DNA of 64,000 bases from Molossus alvarezi (GCA_037176705.1 CM073908.1:129073430-129137429); one strand, 5' to 3'; positions 1 through 12,159 are shown, counted from the first letter of the stretch. The notes: a model not told the origin generated them from the sequence alone. A program made the numbers and translations.

Positions 1-260
1 GCTTATCTAATCCTGCCACACATGCTTCTGAAAATGAGAACTGGAGGTTGGCAGCTTCAAATCCAACAGCAAACTCTACCTTGAGTGTTCCATTCTCAAG
101 AGACAATATGTAGAGTTCAGAGAAATTCACTGAAATATTTAATAATAATATACTTGGAATTGGAAGATGATAGGAATTTTACATTTAAATTGGAGTCAAG
201 AAATATCCTTTAAGCTCAACAAAAGAGAAAGTAGCATCCTGACATGGAGTAGCCAAAACA

Positions 261-291
<31 letters not shown>

Positions 292-400
292 GCCAAACTA
301 ATAAACAAAATCATCGGTTATTTAAAACTAAAACATGGCATGATGACAAAAAGTAAAATTTAATAACACCACCTTGTTGTTTAAGTAAATATGACTCTTT
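1..400. other. Unique intergenic sequence with a (CA)n tract
   Basis: AT-rich single-copy-looking DNA. The only structure I see is a perfect (CA)n run of about 27 bases at 264-290. No coding signal, splice-flanked open frame or recognisable repeat was found. It ends at the target duplication of the L1 that follows. Confidence 0.6.
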
Positions 401-415
401 AAAAATTCTACTGAA
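401..415. repeat. Target-site duplication, left copy, of L1-A
   Basis: AAAAATTCTACTGAA at 401-415 recurs exactly at 6529-6543, directly after the L1 A-rich tail. The bases around the insertion point (TTT/AAAAA) fit the TT/AAAA preference of the L1 endonuclease. A perfect 15/15 match indicates a fairly young insertion. Confidence 0.93.
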
Positions 416-1222
416 CGGAGAAAAAATGGCGGCAGAGTGAACGGAAGCTACACAGACCGTCTCCCAGAACCAAACTGGAATTACAACTATAACAGACAAA
501 TTGACGGGAAAAAGCAACAGAAAAGCAGCTTGCGAGGACCATATAACGAGGGACACTGGTAGGCTTGCGAAGGCATGAGACGGGGCTGGGAGCCCACGGT
601 CGGCAGCTCGGCAGCGGCCTTAGCTGGGAGCATCGCCCTCGGGTTACACTCCCAGGCGGCCCCACAGCGCAGAGCGGGATAGAGGCTAAAACAGCCACAG
701 CCACTCACCTTGGGCTCCGGCAGAGGGACGGCAGACTGGACTGGAACTGTGTCGGGACACTCGGGGTTTGGAGGGTGCTCAGAGTTTTGCTGAGTGCAGC
801 CACTCAGGACGGTGGCCATACTGCTCCTTCCCAGGGCTCTGGGGAGAGGCAGCAGCCCCTCCCTCGGAGATCCAACCCCACCCTGTGGGCCATTGAAGTG
901 CTAATTGAGGCTCATTAACAACCAGCATCTGCCCCACCCTTGGGAAATCCCCTTGTGCTGAGCACCTGAGGGAGTTTTTCAATCAACTGACAACCCAAAA
1001 CTCACCAAGAAACCTCGACTGCTAGCCTCCAGGCAAAAAGCTGGAGGATAACAGTACCTTTCCTGGGCTAGTAACTTTAACCAGGAAAGTAAGACTTGAC
1101 AGTGGTGTTTAACGTGGGTCCTCCCTCACTCATCTAAACACAGGAGAGGGAGCCACAAACAGCAGAACACCAACACCCAAGGGAAAACTTGACAGGCTCC
1201 AAAGCCCACAGTGATAGCCAAA
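416..1222 (+). promoter_or_regulatory. L1-A 5' UTR with internal promoter and YY1-type site
   Basis: This untranslated leader should hold the internal RNA polymerase II promoter, as in other mammalian L1s. At 424-433 it reads AAATGGCGGC, matching the YY1 core found at about the same place in human L1, where it fixes the start of transcription. The region is GC-richer than its flanks. Short open frames within it are not convincing genes. Promoter function is inferred from family knowledge, not tested. Confidence 0.75.
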
Positions 1223-2112
1223 ATGGTGAAACACAGAAACAGAAGCCAAATGAAAGAGCAAGAGACCTCCACCAAAGATGAGATCAATGTGGAGCAATTA
1301 GGCATGTTAACAGAGCTAGAATTCAGAGCCATGATCTTGAGGAAGCTGAACAGCATGAGTAAGGACATAGAGACACTGAAAATAAGCCAACTGGAAATTA
1401 AAAACCATCAAGAACAGATAAAGAATGACATACCAGAAATGAAAAACACATTGGAAGGTTTAAAAAGCAGAGTAGAGGAAGCTGAGGACCGCATCAGTGA
1501 ATTAGAAGACAGGGTAGAAAAAAATCAACCAATCAGAAAAACAAAAGGAAAAAACTATTAAAAATCAGGAAGACAGCTTAAGAGAACTGTGGGACAACTG
1601 GAAACGTAATAATATTAGCATCATAGGAATCCCCGAAGAAGAAGAAAATGCGCAAGGGATAGAGAATATATTCAAAAAAATAGTGACAGAAAACTTCCCT
1701 AATTTGGTGAAGGAAGAAGGCATTCAAGTTCAAGAAGCACAGAGAGTCCCAAGTAAGAAGAACCCAAACAGGCCCACACCAAGACACATAGAAATTAAAA
1801 TGCCACAAATTAAAGACAAAGAGAGAATCCTAAAATCAGCAAGAGATAAGCAACAGGTTACCTACAAAGGAAACCCCATAAGGCTCTCAGCTGACTTCTC
1901 ACAAGAAACACTACAGGCAAGAAGGGAATGGCAGGAAGTGATCAAAGTCATGAAAAACAAGGATCTGAATCCAAGACTACTCTACCCAGCAAGGTAATCA
2001 TTAAAAATAGAAGGTCAAATAAAGAGCTTCCCAGACAAAAAAAAAAAAAGGCTAAGGGAATACATTAGCACCAAACCAGCACTACAAGAAATGTTAAAAG
2101 GACTGCTGTAAT
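1223..2112 (+). pseudogene. ORF1: L1-A ORF1 (RNA-binding chaperone), broken
   Basis: ORF1p normally forms coiled-coil trimers that coat L1 RNA. I choose the ATG at 1223 (MVKHRNRSQ), because related copy L1-C starts MVKQRNKSQ. The first 112 codons are open and show a heptad-rich coiled coil ending in RVEEAEDRISELEDRVEK. A run of seven A at 1518-1524, one more than the frame needs, shifts the frame, and translation stops at 1559-1561. The RRM and C-terminal domain continue in another frame from about 1560 (motifs IIGIPEEE, RPTPRHIEIKMPQIKDKERIL-like, LQARREW). A TAA at 1995-1997 follows PRLLYPAR, and an expanded A run lies at about 2037-2049. The natural stop is at 2110-2112. Full length would be about 296 residues, slightly shorter than human ORF1p. 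Confidence 0.88.
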
Positions 2113-2156
2113 TAGCAGTAGAAATGGGAAGAAAAATAGAACCACACTAAACAAAA

Positions 2157-5100
2157 ATGGCAATAAATAAGTACATATCAATAATCACCATAGCCCTGGC
2201 CGGTTTGGCTCAGTGGTTAGAGTGTCGGCCTGCGGTCCTGAGAGACCCGGGTTCCGTTCCCGCTAAGGGCGTGTACCTCGGTTGCAGTTTGTCCCCGGCC
2301 CTGGTCGGTTGTGCGGGTGGCAGCCACTCGCTGTGTCCCTTTCACATCGATGTTTCTCTCTCTCTCTCTGTTCCTCTCTCTCTCCCCCACTCTACCTGAA
2401 CAAAAAAAAAAAAAAAATAAGCACCTTAAATGTAAATGGATTGAATGCTCCCATAAAAAGACACAGAGTAGCTGATTGGAAAAGAAAGCATGACTCATCT
2501 ATATGTTGTTTACAAGAGACCCACCTCACAACAAAAGACTCACATAGCTTGAAAGTGAAGGGATGGAAAAAAATTTTCCAAGCAAATGGAAAGCAAAAAA
2601 AAGCTGGGGTAGCAATTCTCATATCTGATAAAATAGATTTCAAAATGAAGACCATAACTAGAGACAAAGAAGGCCCCTACATAATATGGAAAGGATCTAT
2701 CCAACAGGAATATATAACCTTGATAAACATATATGCACCCAATATAGGAACACCAAAATATATTAAAAATCTTCTGGAGGACTTCCAAGGAGAAATCAAC
2801 AACAATACAATCATAGCAGGGGACTTCAACACCCCGTTGACAGCACTGGATAGATCCTCTAGGCAAAAAATTAGCAAGGAAACAGAGACTCTAAATGAAG
2901 CACTAGACCAAATGGATTTAATAGATATCTACAGAGAATTACACCCCAAAACTACAGAATACACATTCTTCTCAAGTGCACATGGGACGTTCTCAAAGAT
3001 AGACCACATGATAGGACACAAACTAAATCTCTACAAGTTCAAGAAGATTGAAATCACATCAAGCATCTTCTCAGATCACAATGGCATGAAACTAGAAATC
3101 AATTGCAACAAGAACATGCAAAGACATCTCAACACATGGAGGCTAAATAGCACGTTATTAAACAATGAATGGGTCACCGAGGAGATCAAGGAAGAAATTA
3201 AAAACTTCCTGGAAGCCAATGAAAATGAACACACAACAACACAAAATCTATGGGATGCAGTAAAAGCAGTTCTGAGAGGGAAGTTCATGGCACTACAGGC
3301 CTACCTCAAAAAACAAGAAAAATTTCTAATTGACTTTCTAACCTCACAACTTAAAGAATTAGAAAGCAAACAAAAAGAAAACCCCAGAGCAAGTAGAAGG
3401 AAGGAAATAGTAAAGATCAGAGCAGAAATAAATGACATAGAGACCAAAAAATCAATTCAAAGGATCAATGAAACAAAGAGCTGGTTTTTCGAAAAGATAA
3501 ACAAGAATGATGGACCCTTAGCTAGACTCACCAAGAAACAAAGAGAGAGAACCCAAATACACAAAATCAGAAAGGAAAGAGGAGAAATAACAACCAACAC
3601 CATGGTAATACAAAAGATTGTTAACAACTATTATGAACAACTATATGGCAACAAATTCGACAAGCTAAGCGAAATGGACAAATTTCTAGAAACACACAGT
3701 CTCCCAAAACTGGACCGGGAAGAGATAGAAAACTTGAACAGACCAATAACAACGAAGGAAATTAAAGAGGTAATCAAGACTCTCCCAGCAAACAAAAGCC
3801 CAGGCCCAGATGGCTTCACGGGGGAGTTTTACCGAACATTCAAAAAAGAACTAACACCCATTCTCCTCAAACTATTTCAAAAAATTCAAGAAGAAGGAAG
3901 ACTTCCAAACATGTTCTATGAGGCCAGCATAATTCTAATTCCTAAACCAGAAAAAGACACTACGAAGGAAGAAAACTACAGGCCAATATCCCTGATGAAC
4001 ATAGATGCCAAAATCCTGAACAAAATATTAGCAAATCGGATCCAGAAATGCATCAAAAAAATTATTCACCATGTCCAAGTGGGATTCATTCCAGGGATGC
4101 AAGGCTGGTACAATATTCGCAAATCAATAAATGTGATACACCACATAAACAAAATGAAGAATAAAAACCACATGATCATATCAATAGATGCTGAAAAAGC
4201 ATTTGACAAAATCCAGCATCCATTTCTGATGAAAACGCTCAGCAATGTGGGAATAGAGGGATCCTATCTCGACATAATAAAGGCCATATATGAAAGACCT
4301 ACAGCCAACATCATACTCAATAGACAGAGACTAAAAACATTTCCATTAAGAACAGGAACAAGACAGGGATGTCCACTTTCGCCACTCTTATTTAACATTG
4401 TACTGGAAGTCTTAGCCACAGCAATCATACATGAAGAAAAAATGAAAGGGTTCCAAATTTGAAAGGAGGAAGTGAAACTGTCATTATTTGCAGATGACAT
4501 GATATTATACATAGAAAACCCTAAAGACTCCATCAAAAATCTACTAGACTTAATAAATGAATTTGGCAAAGTAGCAGGATACAAAATTAACGTCAGGAAA
4601 TCGACGGTGTTCTTGTACACCAATGATGAACTCGCAGAAAGAGAAACTGAAAAAAAAATCCCATTTACCATCGCGCCAAAAAAATTAAGATACCTAGGAA
4701 TAAACTTAACCAAAGAAGTAAAGGACCTATTTGCAGAAAACTACAGGTCATTGAAAAAAGAAATAGAGGAAGATATAAAAAAGTGGAAGCACATACCCTG
4801 TTCATGGACTGGAAGAATTAACATCATTAAAATGTCCATACTACCCAAAGTAATCTATAGATTCAATGCAATCCCCATCAAAATACCAACGACATATTTC
4901 ATAGAACTAGAACAAATACTTCAGAAGTTCATATGGAACCAAAAAAGACCCTGAATAGCCACAGCAATCTTGAAAAAGAAGGACCAAGTAGGTGGAATCA
5001 CAATACCAGATATCAGGTTATACTTCAAAGTGATGGTAATCAAAACAGCCTGGTACTGGCACAAGAACAGGCACATAGACCAGTGGAACAGAACAGAGAA

Positions 5101-6234
5101 CCCAGAAATGGACCCAAGGCAATACGCTTTGTCAAATTAATATTTCAAATTAATATTTGACAAAGGTGGCAAGAGCATACAGTGGAGTAAAGACAGCCTC
5201 TTTAATAAATGGTGTTGGGAAAATTGGGCAGCTACATGCAAAAAAGTGAAACTAGACCATCAACGTACACCATACACAAAAATAAACTCAAAATGGATAA
5301 AAGACTTAAATGTGACCCGTGAGTCCATAAAAATTCTAGAAGAAAATGTAGGCAACAAAATTTTGGACAGCATACGGAGCAAAATTTTCACTGATACATC
5401 ACCTAAGGCAACAGAAACAAAGGACAAAATGAACACATGGGACTACATCAAACTAAAAAGCATCTACACAGCAAAAGAAACAATCATCAAAATGGAAAGG
5501 CAACCCACTGTATGGAAGAGCATAATTGCCAATGATATATCAGATAAGGGGTTAATTTCCAAAATATATAGAGTGCTGATACAACTCAACAAAAGGAAGA
5601 CGAAGAACCCAATTAAAAAATGGGCAGAAGAGCTGAATAAACACCTCTCCAAACAGGACATACAAATGGCCAAGAGACATATGAAGAAATGCTCAACATC
5701 ACTAATCATCAAAGAGATGCAAATTAAAACAACAGTGAGGTATCACCTCACACCTGTCAGAATGGCCGCCATCAACAAATCATCAAACAACAAGTGCTGG
5801 TGAGGGTGTGGAGAAAAGGGGACTCTAGTAACTGCTGGTGGGAATGCATACTGGTGCAGCCACTATGGAAAACAATATGGTATTACCTCAAAAAATTAGA
5901 AATTGAACTTCCATTTGACCCAGTGATCCCACTTCTAGGAATATACCCTAAGAAGCCTGAAACACCAATCAGGAAGAATATATGTACCCCCATGTTCATA
6001 GCAGCACTATTTACAATAGCTAAGATCTGGAAACAGCCCAAGTGTCCATCAATAGACGAATGGATAAAAAAGCTGTGGTACATATGCACAATGGAGTACT
6101 ATGCAGCGGTGAGAAAGAAAGATCTCTTATCCTTTGAGCCGACTTGGAGGGACCTTGAAAGTATTATCCTAAGTGAAATATGCCAAGCAGAAAAAGAGAA
6201 ATACCACATGATCTCACTTATATACGGAATATAA
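2157..6234 (+). pseudogene. ORF2: L1-A ORF2 (endonuclease and reverse transcriptase), broken
   Basis: ORF2p nicks DNA and primes reverse transcription there. The native ATG is at 2157 (MAINKYISIIT), but a VES SINE at 2193-2414 interrupts codons 11-13 and shifts the frame. Downstream one frame is open from 2282 to 4462. The APE-type endonuclease shows [28 protein letters not shown] and FSDHNG, so the catalytic residues look present. The reverse transcriptase shows [19 protein letters not shown] and [16 protein letters not shown] at 4460-4462 (Gly in sister copies) separates this from [11 protein letters not shown], the intact FADD catalytic motif, in the same frame. Further breaks are a TGA at 4952-4954 after WNQKRP, stops near 5158 and a TGA near 5803. 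The C-terminal part continues to TAA at 6232-6234. Several stops look like CpG decay. Confidence 0.9.
2193..2414 (+). mobile_element. VES SINE inserted in L1-A ORF2
   Basis: Starts GCCCTGGCCGGTTTGGCTCAG (tRNA-derived, A box TGGCTCAGTGGTTAGAG and B box-like GGGTTCCGTTCCC). It continues through the GTCCCTTTCA-type body, a CT-rich stretch and a poly-A tail. Flanks give an imperfect duplication, AATAATCACC near 2180-2189 and AATAAGCACC near 2416-2425. Sister L1 copies lack it, so it landed after L1-A. Confidence 0.93.
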
Positions 6235-6388
6235 TGAACATAACAGTCTGAGGAATATGGTAGACCCAGAAACATGGAAGTAGGGCACAGACTGACATCC
6301 CTCAGAAGAGGGGGTGGGAGGGTGGGAAGAGATAAACCACAGATCTTATATGCATGTATGCATGACCAATGGACATAGACATCTAAGC

Positions 6389-6422
6389 CGGGGACGGGAT
6401 GGGGGTAGGGTAGGGAGGGGGG
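6389..6422 (+). other. G-rich polypurine run in the L1-A 3' UTR (possible G-quadruplex)
   Basis: Six closely spaced G3+ runs lie between 6389 and 6422 on the + strand, enough to fold into a G-quadruplex in DNA or RNA. G-rich 3' UTR tracts are a known feature of mammalian L1s. Sister copies here have weaker versions. Confidence 0.6.
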
Positions 6423-6528
6423 TGCCAATTGGGTAAAATAGTGAAATATCTGTAACAAAAAAAAAAATCACTGTAAAGATGCGTTTAAATATATATACCT
6501 TGAATATTAAAAATAAAATAAAATAAAT

Positions 6529-6543
6529 AAAAATTCTACTGAA
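6529..6543. repeat. Target-site duplication, right copy, of L1-A
   Basis: Exact repeat of 401-415, following the tail made of AAATA/AATAAA repeats. Confidence 0.93.
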
Positions 6544-7439
6544 TAACAAATTTGAGATAATATATAGTACTGTTTCTTTTCTGTAGGTGTAAAAATATAA
6601 CGAAGAGATGGATGCAGTAGTTGGCATTGAAAAACAACAACAAAAGATAAATTGTCAGCAAACTTGGACTCTACAGATATCTTAGTATCTTCTGAGTTAA
6701 ATTCCTTGAGGCAGTTACCAAATAAAAATTTAGTTGTCATGTGCAATGCAATAGCTATTCTTTTCTTGCTAGCTAGTTCAAAAGCACCATGTAACAATGT
6801 GTTTAAACATTCTTTTCAGACATTGTCAGGGATCATTCCAGGACCAATAATTTCACCATCAACGAAAGCTTTAATTAAAGCTGGGAAAAACAAAAATGGT
6901 TATAAACAGTATACTAAACTTCAGCTCTGTGTGCAAGTTCTATCAACTGACATACTTTTGAGAAGGATGCTTGGGACAAGAGAATCGCCTTTGGAGGAAA
7001 TGAATTCCAACGTGAATTTTATCATTCAGAGGGGAAGCATGATAAAGTGCTGACCATAGGTCATTTATTTTTATTTAAAATTCAAATGAAAAAATATTAT
7101 GTATGAGTTGTTTCTTAGGATATTAGACACACATTATACCACTGATATATGCTGAAGAAAATACACAGTAAATTGAGTGGAGATAACACATCAAAATACC
7201 AGACTAAGACTAAGTTTTAGTAACTTATATGTACAATGATCACTTCAATTTTTAACAGTCCATAATCCTACCAAAGCTCCCACAGTTTAACAAATCATCT
7301 TATTTTTCTTTGTTGAAAAGTATCATTTCAAATCTGCCAGTTGTCTGTGGTTCCTAGTTCTCACCTGAAAATCCAGCAGGATATTAAGTTTCTGGAGTGT
7401 CATGGGCAGAAAATATGTAATAGATGCATTATTGTTTAA
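6544..7439. other. Unique sequence with one unassigned open frame
   Basis: No repeat recognised. A frame at 6652-7053 (+) is open for 133 codons, beginning at TTG; the first ATG within it is about 29 codons in. I do not recognise the product. It has no low-complexity bias, no transmembrane or other motif I can name, and no visible exon context. It could be chance in an AT-rich region or a decayed retrocopy. Confidence 0.35.
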
Positions 7440-7850
7440 AAAAATCTTCACTCTTCTTCCTCACCCTATCATAGGAGGAGTATACTTCCCCACCCCATTG
7501 ATGATGGGCTCACCATGTCATTTACTGTGTTTTGACCAAGGGATCAATGGGATGTAATGGGAAGTGATAATGTGCCATTTTTAAGTGGAGGCAGTCCTAA
7601 AAGGACGCTTTAGGAGACTTTGTAAGTTTGTCAGCCCTGTTATACACCATCTTTTGTATGAGAGCACATTATTATAGATAGATGTTCCTTTACCCTGGAT
7701 CACAGGATGAGAACTCACTTGAACCTGACTACTTGGAACAGAGGCACTGCAGTAAGCTATAGATCCATGATCAGGAGATAAACATTTCTTGTACTATTTT
7801 GGAGTTAAATATTATACAGCATAATCATAGCAAAAGCTTTTATGAAGTGG
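7440..7850 (+). repeat. Probable ancient LTR-type repeat, strongly decayed
   Basis: The order of words resembles mammal-wide MaLR/MLT-type LTRs: a central gcc-like AATGGGATGTAATGGGAAGT segment and, near 7770-7840, a decayed AATAAACATTT...CTGAGATTT-like 3' end with CAGCATAATCATAG. The match is by memory of the family's general shape and is weak. Confidence 0.35.
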
Positions 7851-8710
7851 GGTTTTTCAGCTTAAGGACAATCTTGGAATTCCCCTAGTCAAACCAACAA
7901 TTACATAAGAAAGATGGTTAGAGTTAGAACTTGGACTTACCACATAAGTGATGTTTCCTTTGCAAGCTGGGAAAAGTGAAAGTTATGTAAAAGATAGGAA
8001 AATGGCCTTGCTATTTGTGTATCTATGTCCAAATATTTAATAAACTATCTAGATCTATCTATATCATTTATCTGGATTCAAAACCCATAATACCAAATCA
8101 TAAAGGAAGCAAACTCTTTTAGAGAGCTCTATGGTAACTTCCCCAATATAATGGTGGATGTACATATACAGAGTCTGAGAGTATATTAATATAAGAACAA
8201 GTCAATTCTGAGACATAGTACTGCATGTAATTCTTACATACTGCATGGGCTCTTGACTCACAATCCTTATGTTCTTCAGAGAGCAACTTGTGTGTTGGAT
8301 CATGTTAAAATACATTTGTACAAATAACTCCCATGGTATCACATGCCCTTGAATTTTAACTGAGGGTATTTGTCAATTTTTAAGGAAGATGTTATAATTT
8401 AGATTCAATTTCACAGGCCTAGAAGTTGCATACTGAGGAGTTCTCTTAGGTCAGAAACAATCTTGATTAATAACTTGAGTTAAGGACACTTCTCTGTGCT
8501 TGAGTTTCCTTGTATGAAATTATTTATTTGTGACTACATTAACCAGCATGGTCAGGATTAACTTGTAAGTTATGGCTAAAGTTTTTTATAACATGAAGTA
8601 ATATAAAATTTTATTCTGATGTCCTAATATTACAAAATAGATGTATTCTTCTTTATTAACAATTTTTGATTATATACATTTGAAATAAATTTTGACTGGC
8701 TCCCCAGCAA
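7851..8710. other. Unique AT-rich sequence
   Basis: No open frame above background, RNA gene or recognisable repeat seen. Confidence 0.5.
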
Positions 8711-8720
8711 CCAGTGATTT

Positions 8721-8964
8721 CTCTCTCTCTCTTTTTTATCCTCACCTGAGGACATTTTTCCATTTTTTGTTCAGATAGAGTGTGAAGGAGAGAGAGAGAG
8801 AAAAACATCGACATGAAAGGGACACATCAGGTGGCTGCCTCCTGCATGACCCAACCAGGGCCGGGGACAAACTGCAACCTAGGTACGTGCCCTTAGTGGG
8901 AACTGAACCCGAGTCTCTCTGGATTGCAGGCCACTCTCTAACCGCTGAGCAAACCAGCCAGGGC
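8721..8964 (-). mobile_element. VES SINE, antisense, with 10-bp target duplication
   Basis: Reads as the reverse complement: T-rich tail, CCTCACCTGAGGACA tail motif, GA-rich middle, then GGGAACTGAACCCGAG and ending AACCAGCCAGGGC. CCAGTGATTT at 8711-8720 repeats exactly at 8965-8974, so both borders are firm. Confidence 0.95.
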
Positions 8965-8974
8965 CCAGTGATTT

Positions 8975-9302
8975 ATATGTAGATGTTGAACCCCCAAAGA
9001 GAACCAAAACAAAATGTTTGATATTCTTGAAAATGCCTACAGTTTAGTGATATGTGCTAGAATTTGTACATTTCTTTGAAACAAATCTCACCATTTGGTA
9101 ATTTTATCATTTTACAATTTAAAATTATACATAGTCCACAGTTTTGCCACAAAATATTCTTAGCATCAAGGATATAAAGTGAATCAAATTCTTAATCTTT
9201 TTGTTGAAAGTAACTCTGGCTAGTATCACCAATAAAAGGTAATTAATTAACAGGATGCAGGAGAGCTTTGTGCAAAACTAAGGTCCCACTGGACCTCTGC
9301 AG
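8975..9302. other. Unique AT-rich sequence
   Basis: Nothing recognised. Confidence 0.5.
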
Positions 9303-9318
9303 AAAGAGTTCAGGGACC

Positions 9319-9407
9319 ACACAATACAATATACAGATGATATATTATTATACACCTGAAACCTATATAATGTTATTAACCAGTGTCACCCCAATAAATT
9401 CAATAAA
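9319..9407 (+). mobile_element. Short 3' end of an old L1M, with target duplication
   Basis: The words CACCTGAAACCTATATAATG and CCAGTGTCACCCCAATAAAT mark the 3' end of L1M-class elements. Flanks AAAGAGTTCAGGGACC (9303-9318) and AAAGAGTTCGGAGACC (9408-9423) match at 14 of 16, so this is a strongly 5'-truncated insertion of about 90 bp. Confidence 0.8.
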
Positions 9408-9423
9408 AAAGAGTTCGGAGACC

Positions 9424-11755
9424 TAATCAATATTCGAACTTCAGTTAGTATAATTCAACTAATACCTACCTTCTTTTTCCTCTTGAAATTACTAGGGGGA
9501 AAGTATCTGATTGGCATACTTTTGGTCCTGATTCCACCCCAAGGGTCATTCTGATCAATTAAAGAGCTGGAGTCACAAAACAATGGGGAATGTTCCCAGC
9601 AACTAGGCAGGTTTTTAGAGAAAGGAAAGTCATTGGAAGCTGGACCAGGAAACTATTACAAGAAATATCTACTTCAAATTCTCCAGTACAGCTGTTTTGA
9701 TTGGAGGTTGTTTCTTGTTAAATGTGTAAGTATAATAAAAAGAAATGGAACTGGTCAATAATGTTAGAAACACATTGTAAATATAGTTAATAATTTGGAA
9801 TGGTAAAATATGCTTTTTAATTTAGAAAAGGGACATGTGTTCTCCTTTCTTCTTTCTTTACCTCCCCTCCTTCCTGTTCCCTTCCCTTTCTTTTTTCTTC
9901 TCTTCTTCCTCTTCCTTTTTTAAAACTTACGGTATGGTGACTGACATACTATGCATATATTCATGTGCAACATATACACACAACTGTATTCCAAGCTGTT
10001 CTGTACTGGCCCCTTTATAATGTGAACACAATTTCAGGTCTTCATAATGAGCCAGTATCTGCAAACAAGTCACTTTCTTCAGCGCCACTGTTCTCTGCAG
10101 TCTGAAGTCTCCTCTTTCCCAGTGTGCATTGTTTATTCCAAATACCTGTATTGCTATACCTTTTTAAAATTTAGAATTCTTTAGGGAAGTGATTTAATTG
10201 GCATATATCTGTTTTTAAACTGTCATAGACTAATGGACTAATGCCTTATGCTCTCAATGTATTTACTTCTAGTAAGCCAATCCATCCAAATCTATTCCAT
10301 TGACCTCTGTGGTACTTCCATGATAGTTGGGACAATAAATGTTTGTTGCTGTTGACTATAACGATTTAGAATTTCTCTAATTGAAAATAATTTAAAAAAC
10401 AGGAGCCAATAAAACCATTATTCTTTCCTAGAGCTTAATCAAGGATACATTTGCTTAGGAAGAGGGTGAAATTTATTGTGAAAGGAAACAGTTAGTGTGA
10501 ATCACTTTTTATTCTCCTGACACTGTTGTAGAGAGATAATGTATTGTTTATAACTGTCCAAGTCCTTCTCAGTTTGTTGGAAATTTGTAAAAATAATGAT
10601 CAGCTCATTAGTCAGGATTTCTTAAAATAACAAATGAGATTATCTTTAATCCATTAAAATATTAGAATAGATGAAAATTTATTGACATGAAAAGATAGTT
10701 GTGATATTCTTTTAAATAAATAAAGCAAGTTAGTTTAGGTTTCAGAATACAATTCGAGGCTTTGTTTACTTCCCCTCCCTCCTCAAAATCCATTTAAATA
10801 ATTAAAGAAATATGAGAACAGAAAATGGTACCATTTAAGGATAAAAAATTTTGAGTTATTTTTGAAGTTTTGATACTGCTGAATTATCAACCAGTTAAAA
10901 TTTTAATGTAAGCAAAGTGTTTCCAATATAACAGAATGGACAAGATTATGTAATGGAGTCAGTCGGGCAGCAGGAACTTGTTTCCTACCATTAGTTTGGA
11001 CTAAGGAACGACTTCAGAAATGATTTTAGGACACCACACAAAAAAGTGGGGTGTATTCTCAAGTTCATGTAGTATAGAGAACTTATTGTTTGCTTCCCTC
11101 CCAAAGATGATAGTCATGTCACTCAGATACTCCTTGTAGCAACCCAGTGTCAAGGCCAGGCTTCCACAACAAAACTAAACATTCACACGTATGCACAAGA
11201 GAAAAGTAAAAGATACTGCCTGTCCTCTATGTGGTAGTTAACTCCACATTTCTAAAGGACATTGAAGCTCTGGCTGAATACAGGCCTGCCAAGCTCAGAC
11301 TTATTGAGCTAATAGGCAAAGTTTTGCCTGCAACAGTTGACAAAGAGGAAATCTCGATCCCAAGAAGGTTTAGAATATTTCACCAGTAGTTCCTATATAT
11401 GAAATGCTGAAAATTAACTGCACAGAAAAGTAATAAAAGTATCTGCATTATACTGTTTTCAAAGTCACACTTGTATAAAATAAAAACAAAATAAGAACTT
11501 GATTCTTTCTCCTTTGTCTACAATATTTGAATATAGACACAAGATTTCTTGTGAAATCTATCTATAATTTGAAGGATAATCAAGAAGAAAAAAGAGAAAA
11601 GAGTAAGGAGAATAAAAAGGTGTAAATATTAGATCATGTTGGTGACTCCAAGTAAATATTCTCCTATGAAAAAGCAGAAGAAACATTTTTTTTTAATCTC
11701 TAACTTTTAACTTCCAAGTGAACCATGTTGTTATTCTAACTATGGAAAGAAATCA
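9424..11755. other. Unique sequence with a polypyrimidine tract
   Basis: Mostly AT-rich DNA with no gene signal. The + strand is almost purely C and T from about 9840 to 9920. The 61-codon frame across it is low-complexity and not a gene. Confidence 0.5.
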
Positions 11756-11759
11756 TTCA

Positions 11760-12120
11760 GAAATCCAAAATGTGGAATCTAAAGAACAATATAACCAAAC
11801 AAAATAGAAACAGACACATAAAGAGAATAGACTGATGGTTATCAGAGAGGAGGGGTATTGGAGGACAGGGTGAGAGATAAATGGATTAAGGAGTACACAT
11901 TGGTAGTTACAGAATAGTCACAGGGATGTAAAGTACAGCATAGGAAATATAGTCAATAATATTTTAATAACTATGGTGCCTAATGGTTACTGGAAATATC
12001 AGGGGGAATACTGTAAAGTATATGATTGTCTAACTATGATGCTTATACCTGAAACTGATACAAAATATTGCATGTAAACTATAACTTAAAAATTATAAAC
12101 ATTAAAAAATTAAGATTAAA
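11760..12120 (+). mobile_element. 3' end of an old L1M element
   Basis: Shows the usual L1M 3' UTR order: a GATGGTTATCAGAGAGG-like block, AGTACAGCATAGGAAATATAG, ACCTGAAACTGATACAAAAT and TGTAAACTATAACTTAAAAA, then an A-rich end. Borders are approximate. Confidence 0.75.
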
Positions 12121-12159
12121 AAAGAAATCTAAAATAATTATTTTCATAGTAATTGAAAA

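Larger units (their letters stand above)
416..6528 (+). mobile_element. Full-length LINE-1 (L1-A), sense, with inactivated ORFs
   Basis: A complete autonomous non-LTR retrotransposon in order: about 807-bp 5' UTR, ORF1 (1223-2112), a 44-bp spacer, ORF2 (2157-6234 including an inserted SINE), a short 3' UTR with a G-rich polypurine run, and an A-rich tail. It is bounded by a perfect 15-bp target duplication. The 5' end has ATGGCGGC within its first 20 bases, so the copy is not 5'-truncated. Both ORFs are broken (A-run frameshift, nonsense codons, SINE insertion), so it cannot move by itself. Close relatives occur as antisense copies at 21446, 27342 and 32003. Confidence 0.95.

Noticed and set aside
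2193..2280. tRNA-like A and B boxes (also in every VES copy)
   Set aside because: They belong to the SINE head; no cloverleaf with intact acceptor stem and no tRNA 3' end.
4264..4713. 149-codon minus-strand frame opposite L1-A ORF2 (and similar shadows opposite other ORF2 copies)
   Set aside because: Antisense shadow of the RT coding strand; the same shadow recurs opposite each L1 copy.
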